Shown: one piece after another, positions 14,118-22,143 of the stretch
How the letters are laid out: every line of letters starts with the position of its first letter
Position numbering within the stretch: the first letter of the stretch is position 1
Source of the DNA: Nitrososphaerota archaeon
GTDB lineage: Archaea > Thermoproteota > Nitrososphaeria > Nitrososphaerales > Nitrosopumilaceae
Length of the DNA stretch: 43,482 bases
Assembly (NCBI GenBank): GCA_013288545.1
Contig: JABDBR010000010.1
Coordinates: forward strand, 1,008-44,489
Reading direction: 5' to 3'
Notes under the pieces: model-generated
Told to the model about the DNA's origin: nothing
What the model saw: only the letters and a program-made list of their open reading frames with translations
Database searches by the model: none
Translations under genes and position numbers: made by a program

Positions 14118-16307
14118 GTGAAGAAAATTATTGGTCTGATATTAATTTCATTGATCCTATTTTCTCCTTCCATAATACCGCCATCTTCTGCAGACATGCT
14201 AATTCCTGGCTGTAAAGTTTGGTTGGACATACATACAACTCCATCGCAGTACAACGGATTGCCACGCAGTAATATTGATGGCACGTTTTATCCTGGTGAT
14301 GCATTTGATTTTGCAATCAATGTTCACTGGAATTCATGGTGCTGGTCAATCAAACCAAAATCAATAAACGCAGACGGTCTTCAAATTAGTCAGATCCAAG
14401 TCTCACCAATATCATCAGGGGGAGGACAGTCTTTTGGATATACAGAGTCAGGACATGCAGAGATTGGAATTGGATCAAGTGCCGCAACTTTATCTCAAGT
14501 TGTTTTTGGATATGGCCTGATTTGTAGTTTCAATCCACACACTGGCGGTACATGTTTTAGAGGTAGTACTGCTGGAAGTACTTCATATTCTCCTCCGATG
14601 ATATCACCAAAAGTAACAATTGATCTAACAAAACAAAACTTGACAGATACAGACGGTTTTATGATGAGAAATCTAGATGGGACATATTATATCTGGGATG
14701 GAATCAATATTGTTTTCAATCCACAATATCAATGGAAGAATCAAAGGGTTGGTACAATTTCCGCACATACTACCTACTCATCAGATATGTATTTGCAAAA
14801 AGATTTTGAATGTCAAAAAAAATCTTGCAGTGATACACTACTATATTCCAGGGTAAAGCCTTGGACATTTTCATATGAATATGCACAGGGCCAGACAAAT
14901 TGGGTCCCAGAAACTAGTTCAGATATCAAAAAACACATTTTCACGTATAAAACAACCGTATACAATCTTGGAAGATTGATTGGCCAAAGCCAATTTACAA
15001 AGACAGATGCGTTGGTTGTAAAGTATGATCCCGTGTATAATTCAAGTTATGGCTATACGGTGCTAAAAGACAATCAATGGTGGGGATTTGGGAACAGACC
15101 TGCTGTGGCTATGCATTATCTTGGATCCAAAGGTGGGGGACAGGACGACATGGACCCGGGAGTTCATGAATATAGACGAAGCAAGATAAACTCATTTTCT
15201 TACAATAGTTATGCATACAAGATCCTAACACCTGTACCGCTAAATATTACCATGACATGGTCAGAGTCACATTCTGCAAATTTCATCGATGATAATTTCA
15301 TATATCAAAGCAATTCGTTACAGCCAGGAAATAATGTAGCCATGTTTGTAAAATCAGGATATGGAAATATAATATTTCAGCATCCAATTTTGTTTACCAT
15401 ATTAAAAACACGTTATGATAATTCCACGATAATCAATACATTACAATCTGTAAACTTTGCAGGACTGGACAAGCTTGATCTTTCAAAATATTATTTTGGA
15501 TATCCACATACTAGATTTAGTACAGCCGTAATTGTGATTGCCTTGCACTCTGATGGTTCCATAAATCACATCCCACTTGATTTAAAGATGATACCTGATT
15601 ATTCCGAGAATGCAACATATGAACAGGACTTTATACGAACCAAGGTCATCCATGACAGAGACAAGATCTTTGCCGGAATTGTACTAAATGACATGTATGG
15701 AAAAGACAATTCAGCAACAGGTACTGGAGTGATAAATTTGCAAGCACATCTTACATCGATGGTAATACCAGATGTATCTCAAGTATTTGCACAAAATCCT
15801 CTTGATCTTCCTCTCAATTTGGTGTATGAACAACCTTCACCGTATAATGTTACCATCACTGCCGGAGGAAAACAACTCTCGTTTATAGAGCGTGGATTTG
15901 AGTTTGACACAAATTGGAAATATGTGGTCAACATGGACCAAAACAATATACTCAACGGTACAAGATATCAGGGAATCGTAACCATCCATCCTGACAATAA
16001 CTTTGGGCCATACTCTCAGGTTCTAGTAGATGGAAAGACGCAAAACATTACTTGCACAAAGGGATGCACTGTCATGCTACCTGACAGGAACAAAAATTCT
16101 ACAGTTGATGCATACAACATTTGGGGTGGCAAGGCATCGCAGACTTTTGGCATAGACAACTCTGCGCCTCAAGACACCTATGATTATAGCAAGATTGCTA
16201 CGCTGGTGTTACTGCTTTTCTTGGCTATCATTGGCTATGGATTTGTCAGACGTTATTGGCGCGGGTTTACAGCTGCAATGGGTTTTGCAGACAACGAAGG
16301 CAAATAA
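14118..16307 (+). CDS. large exported, C-terminally anchored surface protein
   Basis: 729 residues from a GTG start. A TTTTTAAAATC box about 20-26 bp upstream and a standard signal peptide (MKKIIGLILISLILFSP) support that start. The bulk (30-690) is predicted beta-rich with many aromatic residues and several N-x-S/T sequons. Cys are few and mostly paired, for example CTKGCTVMLPD near 640, which resembles a short disulfide loop. A single membrane helix (TLVLLLFLAIIGYGFV) followed by RRYWRGF anchors the C-terminus. No domain is recognised. It follows a pilin-like gene and stands beside an ArsR gene pair on its other side. Confidence 0.72.
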   Translation: MKKIIGLILISLILFSPSIIPPSSADMLIPGCKVWLDIHTTPSQYNGLPRSNIDGTFYPGDAFDFAINVHWNSWCWSIKPKSINADGLQISQIQVSPISSGGGQSFGYTESGHAEIGIGSSAATLSQVVFGYGLICSFNPHTGGTCFRGSTAGSTSYSPPMISPKVTIDLTKQNLTDTDGFMMRNLDGTYYIWDGINIVFNPQYQWKNQRVGTISAHTTYSSDMYLQKDFECQKKSCSDTLLYSRVKPWTFSYEYAQGQTNWVPETSSDIKKHIFTYKTTVYNLGRLIGQSQFTKTDALVVKYDPVYNSSYGYTVLKDNQWWGFGNRPAVAMHYLGSKGGGQDDMDPGVHEYRRSKINSFSYNSYAYKILTPVPLNITMTWSESHSANFIDDNFIYQSNSLQPGNNVAMFVKSGYGNIIFQHPILFTILKTRYDNSTIINTLQSVNFAGLDKLDLSKYYFGYPHTRFSTAVIVIALHSDGSINHIPLDLKMIPDYSENATYEQDFIRTKVIHDRDKIFAGIVLNDMYGKDNSATGTGVINLQAHLTSMVIPDVSQVFAQNPLDLPLNLVYEQPSPYNVTITAGGKQLSFIERGFEFDTNWKYVVNMDQNNILNGTRYQGIVTIHPDNNFGPYSQVLVDGKTQNITCTKGCTVMLPDRNKNSTVDAYNIWGGKASQTFGIDNSAPQDTYDYSKIATLVLLLFLAIIGYGFVRRYWRGFTAAMGFADNEGK

Positions 16308-16394
16308 ATCATGAAAAGGTTTTGAGTTGAATCCAATGGTAGGATATTTTGAAATAACCATTTTTGTGGTAAACAAAATGGAAAACGGTATACA

Positions 16395-16418
16395 TTAAAC
16401 AATTAAATACATGTTTAA
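16395..16418. promoter_or_regulatory. inverted repeat around TATA of ArsR gene
   Basis: TTAAAC (16395-16400) and GTTTAA (16413-16418) flank the TATA-like AATTAAATAC, which is ~26 bp before the ATG at 16431. A dimeric ArsR bound here would block TBP, so autorepression is likely (inference). Confidence 0.45.
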
Positions 16419-16430
16419 CTATTGAATTGT

Positions 16431-16736
16431 ATGGGATCAGCTTGGAAAGCACTCTCTGACGACAGCAGGAGACAGATCCTTCTACTCTTAAAGGACAAGG
16501 AGTTGACACCAAGTCAACTGGCACAACACTTTGAGTTTACTCTGCCAGCAGTTTCCTCACACCTTCGAGTCCTAAAGGATGCAGACTTGATAGTAAGCAA
16601 AAAGCAAGGCAAAAATGAATTTTATTCCATCAACCAGAAGAAGGCCCTAGAACTGCTGAATTTCTTTGAGAGGATGTGGGGATACAAGCTGGACTCACTC
16701 AAAGAGTTTGTCGAAAACAAGGAGAGAAAGAAATGA
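16431..16736 (+). CDS. ArsR-family winged-helix repressor
   Basis: 101 residues from ATG 16431; a TTG at 16422 would add three. It has a compact winged helix: ALSDDSRRQILLLL, LTPSQLAQHFEFTLPAVSSHLRVLKDADLIVSKKQG split over the recognition helix and wing, then FYSINQKKALELL. No metal-binding Cys pair is present, so it is not a classical ArsR/SmtB metal sensor. It matches the ArsR type that pairs with SRPBCC proteins. Its stop overlaps the next ATG (ATGA), so the two are translated together. An inverted repeat straddles its TATA box. Confidence 0.85.
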   Translation: MGSAWKALSDDSRRQILLLLKDKELTPSQLAQHFEFTLPAVSSHLRVLKDADLIVSKKQGKNEFYSINQKKALELLNFFERMWGYKLDSLKEFVENKERKK

Positions 16737-17197
16737 CAGAAACTGTAAAAGAAATAAGAAAAGTAGTAACCATCAATGCGTCTGCAGAGACTGTCTTCAA
16801 GGCATTGACAGATCCAGCAGAACTGACGCAGTGGTTTCCCGACGTTGTTGTACTTGAACCAAAGGTAGGTGGAAAGACAAGGTTCACCTTCACCAAGGAT
16901 TCCAATAGGACCAACTGCTACAAGAATAGAGATGCCGATAAGAGCAGCGGGGGTAGGGTTTTGGATTTTGTCAAGAACAAAAAACTTGCCTATACCTGGA
17001 AGTCCGAGGGAGTTCCAGACTTTCCTGAGACCGTCGTCACATGGGATCTTGAGAGTTTAAGTGATAACCAAACTAGGGTTACCTTGACTCACACTGGATT
17101 TACAGGCAAGGAACCAGCCAGTGTTTCCTACGAAGGTCATGATCAGGGATGGTCGTTCTTTGTTCAAGAACTAGTAAAGTACTGTGAGAAAAAATAA
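16733..17197 (+). CDS. SRPBCC/AHSA1-family protein
   Basis: 154 residues from the ATG that overlaps the ArsR stop; a frame from 16676 is only an upstream extension inside the ArsR gene. The protein has the START/Bet v 1-like pattern: VVTINASAETVFKALTDPAELTQWF at the start, the G-x-R-V-L-D-F and YTW strands in the middle, and a long C-terminal helix ending GWSFFVQELVKYCEKK. Such proteins bind hydrophobic ligands or assist Hsp90-type partners. The exact ArsR-AHSA1 pairing is widespread and suggests that the repressor senses something handled by this protein; the ligand is unknown. Confidence 0.85.
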   Translation: MTETVKEIRKVVTINASAETVFKALTDPAELTQWFPDVVVLEPKVGGKTRFTFTKDSNRTNCYKNRDADKSSGGRVLDFVKNKKLAYTWKSEGVPDFPETVVTWDLESLSDNQTRVTLTHTGFTGKEPASVSYEGHDQGWSFFVQELVKYCEKK

Positions 17198-17223
17198 CTG
17201 ATTTACAACTACTGTTAAATCAG
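17198..17223. terminator. inverted repeat between convergent genes
   Basis: CTGATTTACA and TGTTAAATCAG pair over 10-11 bp (one bulged base) around a 5-nt loop, exactly where the SRPBCC gene and the opposing 411-residue gene end. A bidirectional transcription end is likely. It is not an operator copy although it contains TTTACA. Confidence 0.4.
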
Positions 17224-18450
17224 ATCCTTCTTTTTTATATGAATTGGAACACCACATCTTGCACAACGAACTTTGAGGCTATCACATATTGAACGATTTA
17301 GCCTATCTTGGTCCTCTGATGATACTTGATGCGGATCACACTGTATAGTAATATCTGTCAGGGATAGATCTTGAGCAGGACTATGTACAAAGGTAGGTGT
17401 TACACCTACGCCAAAGTTGATTATCTGAATATCTTTTTCTTGTGGAAATGACAAAAAGAATGCAAGCTCTACATCTGATAAGGCAAGACTTTTTGAATGT
17501 AATTTTTGAGGTATGAAAGTATACGGATCAATTGATTTGACAGAAAACAACTCTGCAAGTTTTTGCTTGAAAGTCTTTTTTCCATGTACGAATTTGATCT
17601 TACGAGTCGTAATTCTATGAGAAAAGCTGTTGAGAAGAACAGAATCAATTATGTCATCTAACGTCTTGGTTGACTGGGCAATATCTGCCCTTGATCTTTC
17701 CATCTCCAATTTGAAAACATCTTTTATTTTTTTGACATTGTCATGATGAATCTTGTTTTGTTTTTTGTATTCCTTTTCGAATTGTTCATCGTCAAGGTCT
17801 TTTTTTAGACTAGCGATATGATTTTCAAACAGAATTTTCTCTTGATCAATACCATTTCTTCTTTCTATATCCAACTCTGAGAATTCCTGTAGAGTTGTCT
17901 CTACTCCAAATACGATAAAACAATTATACAGATTATGTCCGGCAAGTTTGCTTTTTGCCCCTGCAAGATCCGCCTTTGTCTTACTTGAAAATACGGCATT
18001 TTTCTTTGACATTCTACTCTCAAGTGAGGTCACTTTACCGTGTATTGCGTTTGAGATTTTTTTGGTCTGATCCTGAACAAAGCAGGCCATCATGGATCCA
18101 GATGATTCCTGCCAGAATTTAGAATAGACATCACTTTTTACTATTTTGGCAAGGTCTACAAGAGGAACCATAAAATGATTTTTTAACGCGAGATATTTTG
18201 TAACCATTTGTTCAAAATGTGGCGGGTCTATACGTTCTACTGTGAGGACATCAATTGTTCCAAAGAGATTTCTATCCTTATCTGTGGTCCTGACTATCAA
18301 ACGCATTTCAGACTTGTTCCGGAAGACAAAGAATGCAAATTCTGTAGCATATTGAATTATCTTTAGGACTTGATTTTCTTGATCATCTTTGAATCTCTGT
18401 TGAGGCTTGAGCTCAAGCCAAACAAACTCCTCTTGTATTTTTGATGCCAT
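17215..18450 (-). CDS. hypothetical coiled-coil protein, possible partner of transfer ATPase
   Basis: 411 residues, soluble. N-terminal mixed alpha/beta region (1-190), a charged coiled coil (~195-262), then a region with LALSDVELAFFLSFPQEKDI and GVGVTPTFVHSP. A C-terminal C-A-R-C pair lies at ~396-399 before a Lys-rich end. The LSDVELAFFLSFP segment resembles the stretch that precedes the ATPase core in TraG/VirD4-like and related conjugation proteins, where it reads like LSTEELATLFHFP. It may therefore be a split N-terminal partner of the ATPase at 33910; that is a weak, motif-level inference. A TATA-like TTTAAATTATATA lies ~26 bp upstream, implying a leaderless mRNA. Confidence 0.6.
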   Translation of the reverse strand: MASKIQEEFVWLELKPQQRFKDDQENQVLKIIQYATEFAFFVFRNKSEMRLIVRTTDKDRNLFGTIDVLTVERIDPPHFEQMVTKYLALKNHFMVPLVDLAKIVKSDVYSKFWQESSGSMMACFVQDQTKKISNAIHGKVTSLESRMSKKNAVFSSKTKADLAGAKSKLAGHNLYNCFIVFGVETTLQEFSELDIERRNGIDQEKILFENHIASLKKDLDDEQFEKEYKKQNKIHHDNVKKIKDVFKLEMERSRADIAQSTKTLDDIIDSVLLNSFSHRITTRKIKFVHGKKTFKQKLAELFSVKSIDPYTFIPQKLHSKSLALSDVELAFFLSFPQEKDIQIINFGVGVTPTFVHSPAQDLSLTDITIQCDPHQVSSEDQDRLNRSICDSLKVRCARCGVPIHIKKKDLI

Positions 18451-18518
18451 TGTATTTTAGAAAAATATATAATTTAAAGCAAGATTTTCCGTTTTTAAAC
18501 AATTACTGTTTGGAAGAC

Positions 18519-19505
18519 ATGTTAAAGATTATTTTGGCAGTTGCAGCAATTATAATGACCTCATTTTTCTTTGTTACAGTACATGCAATAGGGTTTGACA
18601 ATAGTTTTGAGTATCTTGTCATTGAAAAGCAAAAGGAATACCCATCATGGTATATTGGAAAGGATGTATTGCCTCAGCAAAGTTACACATACCACATATG
18701 TGATTATTCCATAAAACCCACTCTAAATTATGCAACTTCTTGCTATCAGGTAGAACTTGACTTTATTGGACTCTTGCAAGAGCCAACTGGAAAGACTTGG
18801 ATAGTTCAAGCAATTTTTACTCCTGATAATTCTCACAATCAATGGTTTTCCATTTTGCACATATCCCAGGACTTTGCAACAATTACAACGGATGGCACTA
18901 GCATGAATTATGCAACGTCACTTTCACATACCATTTTTTACCTGCAAAAATATGCAAACATGCACAAACCTCAACTGCTCAAGATAGGAACATCGTGGGG
19001 GCTGGTGGATGAATATGTATCACCAGTTCCACAGTTCACGGTAAACAAATTTATTACTATACCCATGGGAAATAACACTACATCTGCATACCAAGTTGGA
19101 TTTGAAGTAGTAAAAGACAATACGTTTTACATCAAAGCGGGCATTCCATTCCCAGTAGAGAGTATACTTTATGATTCAAAGGCTACAAACACTGATGCGC
19201 AAGCTCTCTATCAAGTAAAATTATTGAGTATTACTAGTATGGCAAAAAACATCACTGTTGGTCCATCGCTTGATATCAAACAGATATGCTCAGATCCACT
19301 GTTACTAAATACTATCAACAATACTTATTCAAACCAGACTATTCCATTAAACCCTGAAAACAACTCTACACAAAATACAGTGCAAAACTATACTGGAAAT
19401 CTAAATCAAAACTATACAAATGAAATTAACTTTACCACCGAAGGCCAAATACTCAAGGCATTCAAAGGACTTGATGGAAATCTCACTTTAAATTCAACGG
19501 GGTAA
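18519..19505 (+). CDS. secreted hypothetical surface protein
   Basis: 328 residues from ATG 18519, with signal peptide MLKIILAVAAIIMTSFFFVTVHA. TTTTTAAAC about 26 bp upstream supports this start; the upstream frame from 18441 overlaps the opposing gene's promoter. The mature part is beta-rich. The last 70 residues are dense in Asn, Thr and N-x-S/T sequons (for example NNSTQNTVQNYTGNLNQNYT), probably a glycosylated linker or stalk. There is no C-terminal membrane helix, so it is released or held by partners. No family recognised. Confidence 0.65.
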   Translation: MLKIILAVAAIIMTSFFFVTVHAIGFDNSFEYLVIEKQKEYPSWYIGKDVLPQQSYTYHICDYSIKPTLNYATSCYQVELDFIGLLQEPTGKTWIVQAIFTPDNSHNQWFSILHISQDFATITTDGTSMNYATSLSHTIFYLQKYANMHKPQLLKIGTSWGLVDEYVSPVPQFTVNKFITIPMGNNTTSAYQVGFEVVKDNTFYIKAGIPFPVESILYDSKATNTDAQALYQVKLLSITSMAKNITVGPSLDIKQICSDPLLLNTINNTYSNQTIPLNPENNSTQNTVQNYTGNLNQNYTNEINFTTEGQILKAFKGLDGNLTLNSTG

Positions 19506-19535
19506 CATCACTATAAGGGTAATACAATACAGGCA

Positions 19536-19691
19536 TCATGTTTTTGATTTTTTATATGCCTCAAGAAGCAGATCAAGGAATATGCTGTTTTGCATTCTAG
19601 GGTTAGCCTTCTTTGCATCATGTATGGTCTTTCGAAATTTCTGGAAGGTTTCCGCTTTTACGGTGATGGTATCATATCCTTTCCGTGGCAA
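19536..19691 (-). CDS. 51-residue ribbon-helix-helix-like micro-protein A
   Basis: A TTG start at 19691 (or the adjacent TTG at 19694) opens MPRKGYDTITVKAETFQKF, continuing to RMQNSIFLDLLLEAYKKSKT. The order strand (TITV), helix (ETFQKFRKTIHDAKK), turn, helix (SIFLDLLLEAY) is the ribbon-helix-helix fold of CopG/Arc-type DNA-binding proteins. It is a close paralogue of the next micro-gene upstream: both share PR-x2-Y-x-T-x-T, the A-K-K and R-M spacing and the F-L-x2-L-L-x2-Y ending. It is probably a small autoregulator or an antitoxin-like protein; no toxin partner is seen. Confidence 0.65.
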   Translation of the reverse strand: MPRKGYDTITVKAETFQKFRKTIHDAKKANPRMQNSIFLDLLLEAYKKSKT

Positions 19692-19773
19692 CAATTCCAA
19701 TTGTATTTAGTAGTTGATAAATTATTTGTAGAAACTTTGGAAGACTGGTAAAGTAACAACAATTACTTGCAAT

Positions 19774-19929
19774 CTAACTTGATTTCTTTTCATACATATC
19801 AAGTAACATTTCAAGGAAATCGCTTGTGTACATTCTTTTATTCTTCTTCTTTGCCTTGTGAACTGCACTGAGAATTCTGTCATAGGTTTCTCTTCGTAAC
19901 GTGAGTGTATTGTATTCTCCCCTTGGCAA
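19774..19929 (-). CDS. 51-residue ribbon-helix-helix-like micro-protein B
   Basis: From TTG 19929 the protein reads MPRGEYNTLTLRRETYDRI and ends FLEMLLDMYEKKSS, again strand-helix-helix. An in-frame TAA lies four codons before the TTG, so this start is nearly forced. It precedes paralogue A by 82 bp on the same strand; the two may be separately transcribed. They face away from the 177-residue protein at 20077, which also has an N-terminal ribbon-helix-helix. The three together look like a regulatory cluster of the mobile element. Tandem conserved copies argue that both are real genes despite their size. Confidence 0.65.
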   Translation of the reverse strand: MPRGEYNTLTLRRETYDRILSAVHKAKKKNKRMYTSDFLEMLLDMYEKKSS

Positions 19930-20076
19930 TGATAGAGTTTTTTATTATATCATTGATAAATTGTTGCTAGCAATTTATTAGGAATTTTCTCTATAATTTC
20001 CTTGTATGTTATAGAATGATCATACGAATCTCTTAAATAGGAAAATGTCCGGTGTATTGTACGGTGCAATGGATTC

Positions 20077-20610
20077 TTGCTTGTAAACGAGAACAGAAAA
20101 ACGATTCCATATTCCTTTAGAATAGATAGCGAAATTTACCCTCTGCTTGAAGGAGAGGCAAGGCATAAAGAAATCTCACTAAATATTTTGCTAAACCAGG
20201 TGGTAAAAGAGCACATCTTTAGGCAAAAATTCAAAAAGATTGGATGTGTTCTTACCCCAAAAGATGTCTTAAGGGAGGTTTTTGATGATACCGACAAAAA
20301 GACACTTGTCAAGATTGCAAACAAGCTTGGCTCAAAGCATGCCATGGAGTACATGCATCTATTCTATCATGATATTGCCAAGACAACTGCGATAGAGTTT
20401 CTGGAGATGTGGTTCAAGAGATTTCCAGAATCGGAACACAAGATACATGGCTTGATACATTCCTTTTCTGTACATCATGATATCAGTGAAAAATACTCGG
20501 CCTTTGAGTGCGAGTTTGTACGGTCATTTGCGGAATCTATATTGCATGAACCAGTAAAAATAGAATCAACTGCAAGAACAATTACTTTTTCCTTTGCGAT
20601 CAATTCATGA
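20077..20610 (+). CDS. ribbon-helix-helix N-terminal regulator with unknown C-terminal domain
   Basis: 177 residues from TTG 20077; the nearby ATG at 20069 is out of frame and closes at once. Residues 9-50 (TIPYSFRIDSEIYPLL then EISLNILLNQVVKEHI) fit a ribbon-helix-helix DNA-binding domain. Residues 60-177 form an alpha/beta domain with HAMEYMHLFYHD, FLEMWFKRFPESEHKIHG and HHDISEKYSAFECEFV, not recognised. Many His residues are notable, but no metal motif is clear. A GTACGGT sequence lies just before the start (20059-20065), and its complement recurs in the leader of the next gene (20703-20709), so it may be an operator of this regulator. Confidence 0.65.
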   Translation: MLVNENRKTIPYSFRIDSEIYPLLEGEARHKEISLNILLNQVVKEHIFRQKFKKIGCVLTPKDVLREVFDDTDKKTLVKIANKLGSKHAMEYMHLFYHDIAKTTAIEFLEMWFKRFPESEHKIHGLIHSFSVHHDISEKYSAFECEFVRSFAESILHEPVKIESTARTITFSFAINS

Positions 20611-20617
20611 TATCAAG

Positions 20618-20672
20618 TGAGCTATTCTGAGTTAGAATAATCTATGATGAGCTATTTTGAGCTAAAATAATC
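20618..20672. repeat. two 25-bp repeats with paired compensating changes
   Basis: Copies at 20618-20642 and 20648-20672, 30-bp period. Each holds an inverted repeat, ATTCT-gagtt-AGAAT in the first and ATTTT-gagct-AAAAT in the second. Both arms change together, which points to selection on the dyad. They follow the stop at 20608-20610. Operator pair or tandem terminator hairpins are the options. Confidence 0.5.
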
Positions 20673-20734
20673 CTAGCATCTTATTAATGATATTTGTACA
20701 GTACCGTACATGCTTTACCATAACCGCGATATAT

Positions 20735-20749
20735 CGTGTGAAACACACG
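20735..20749. promoter_or_regulatory. hairpin in leader of 20823 gene
   Basis: CGTGTG-AAA-CACACG, perfect 6-bp arms with a 3-nt loop. It lies between a likely promoter near 20680-20700 and the Shine-Dalgarno site, so it may form in the 5' leader RNA or be a protein site. Confidence 0.35.
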
Positions 20750-20810
20750 GTATGGTCAATTGATCGTGCGGTGTGAAGAATGGACCGCTTCATACACACA
20801 AAAAGCATAA

Positions 20811-20816
20811 AGGAGA
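20811..20816 (+). promoter_or_regulatory. Shine-Dalgarno site AGGAGA
   Basis: AGGAGA lies 7 nt before the ATG at 20823. It is notable because most first genes in this window are leaderless; this gene appears to have a true 5' leader of roughly 100 nt. Confidence 0.55.
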
Positions 20817-20822
20817 ATAAAA

Positions 20823-21995
20823 ATGAAAATACAAAACAACAAAACAAAAGCAGCCACAATCACAGTATCAATGATGATGATACTGGCAATAATGACGTCA
20901 TCTGTAATTCTTCCAGATGTGAATGCAGGATCAACGGCTCAGATCACAACTCCCATACGCCCTTTACCTCCAACATTATCAGCAACAGATAATCAAACAA
21001 TAATTCATGCAGCATTATCAATTCCAGCGTTAAAAAACTGGTCAAATAGCTGGCAATATGTAAACACTGCATTTATTGGAACAAACAGTCCTACCGAAAA
21101 ATGGGAATATGCAATTGTGACGTTAAAGGCACCATCAAAAAGTTCACCAGTTGCTTGTGATTTGGATTGGTCGGCATGGATAAAAATAGATCTTGCAACA
21201 AGAAAAGTAATATCTGCTGATTACCCTAGCATGAACGCACATGTTTGTCACGGAATTACAGGTGCGAATGGGGCAAATCACGGATACTCAATAGCTACGC
21301 AAGATGATGTGATTAGTTCATCATATTATGGCAACTATGCAGAAATTAAGAGTCCTTCATTCTCAAGTACTGTATATAGTCACTTGAGCGGTGGATATGT
21401 AACACAACTTCAAAATGCAGAATGGAATAGCGGGACAGGTTGTTCTGATGCACACTGCATAGAACAAATAGGTTGGCTTCTAACTGCAGCGACAGGTTGT
21501 ACAGGATGTGGCATTTCTGCAAATCACAACTATATTGCATTTGTGGATGAGTCAAATTACAACGATCAACACTTGAGAGATACAGGTTTAAGTTGGGTAA
21601 ACGGTCAGACATTAGCCAGCTCAATAAGCTGTTCAAGTAGTAAGCAAACAATAACTACTACTTATGGAACTCAGCTGTTTAGTCAAATTACGAAGATTCC
21701 TTGCACTAGTGCACAAGATCACTTTCAGTATGACAACTCTGTTTTTCTTGAAAATTCAGACACACTAGCATCCAGCAATTGGTCTGGTGACATTACTGGA
21801 ACCGTATCAGCTACTAATGCATTTGAATTCAATTCGTCAGGAGGATCCTCGAATTGGTCTGCTTCTAGCAACAAAGATACAACATGTGTTGTTCCGCATA
21901 CCTACACTACCTCGACTGTAATAACATCTGGGAATCTTAAAAGTGGAGGCACTGCCACGTGGGGCTCGTTATCTAACGAACCAGTTGGATGTTAA
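20823..21995 (+). CDS. secreted Ser/Thr-rich hypothetical protein
   Basis: 390 residues with a signal peptide (residues ~10-35, cleaved near VNAG). The mature protein has a folded first part (40-290) with scattered Cys pairs (CSDAHC and CTGCG, ~201-224) and a C-terminal Ser/Thr/Trp-rich beta region (SNWSGDITGTVSATN). The Cys spacing suggests disulfides. No membrane anchor at the C-terminus, so it is secreted. No family is assigned. Unlike its neighbours it has a canonical ribosome-binding site behind a leader with hairpins. A T-rich stretch after the stop (22011-22021) may end transcription. Confidence 0.7.
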   Translation: MKIQNNKTKAATITVSMMMILAIMTSSVILPDVNAGSTAQITTPIRPLPPTLSATDNQTIIHAALSIPALKNWSNSWQYVNTAFIGTNSPTEKWEYAIVTLKAPSKSSPVACDLDWSAWIKIDLATRKVISADYPSMNAHVCHGITGANGANHGYSIATQDDVISSSYYGNYAEIKSPSFSSTVYSHLSGGYVTQLQNAEWNSGTGCSDAHCIEQIGWLLTAATGCTGCGISANHNYIAFVDESNYNDQHLRDTGLSWVNGQTLASSISCSSSKQTITTTYGTQLFSQITKIPCTSAQDHFQYDNSVFLENSDTLASSNWSGDITGTVSATNAFEFNSSGGSSNWSASSNKDTTCVVPHTYTTSTVITSGNLKSGGTATWGSLSNEPVGC

Positions 21996-22143
21996 CTAAT
22001 CCAAAACTCTTATTTTTTTAATACATGTTATTTACTAATATCAAATTTTCATTAATTAAGAAACAATATTTTATAACTAAGACACATAACGAGGTGGAAA
22101 GATACGTCAATTTTTTAAACCATACATGTGCACCATATTAAGT

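Noticed and set aside
20727-20736. CGATATATCG palindrome as a separate operator
   Set aside because: Single short copy in AT-rich DNA with no partner; noted only as part of the leader of the 20823 gene.
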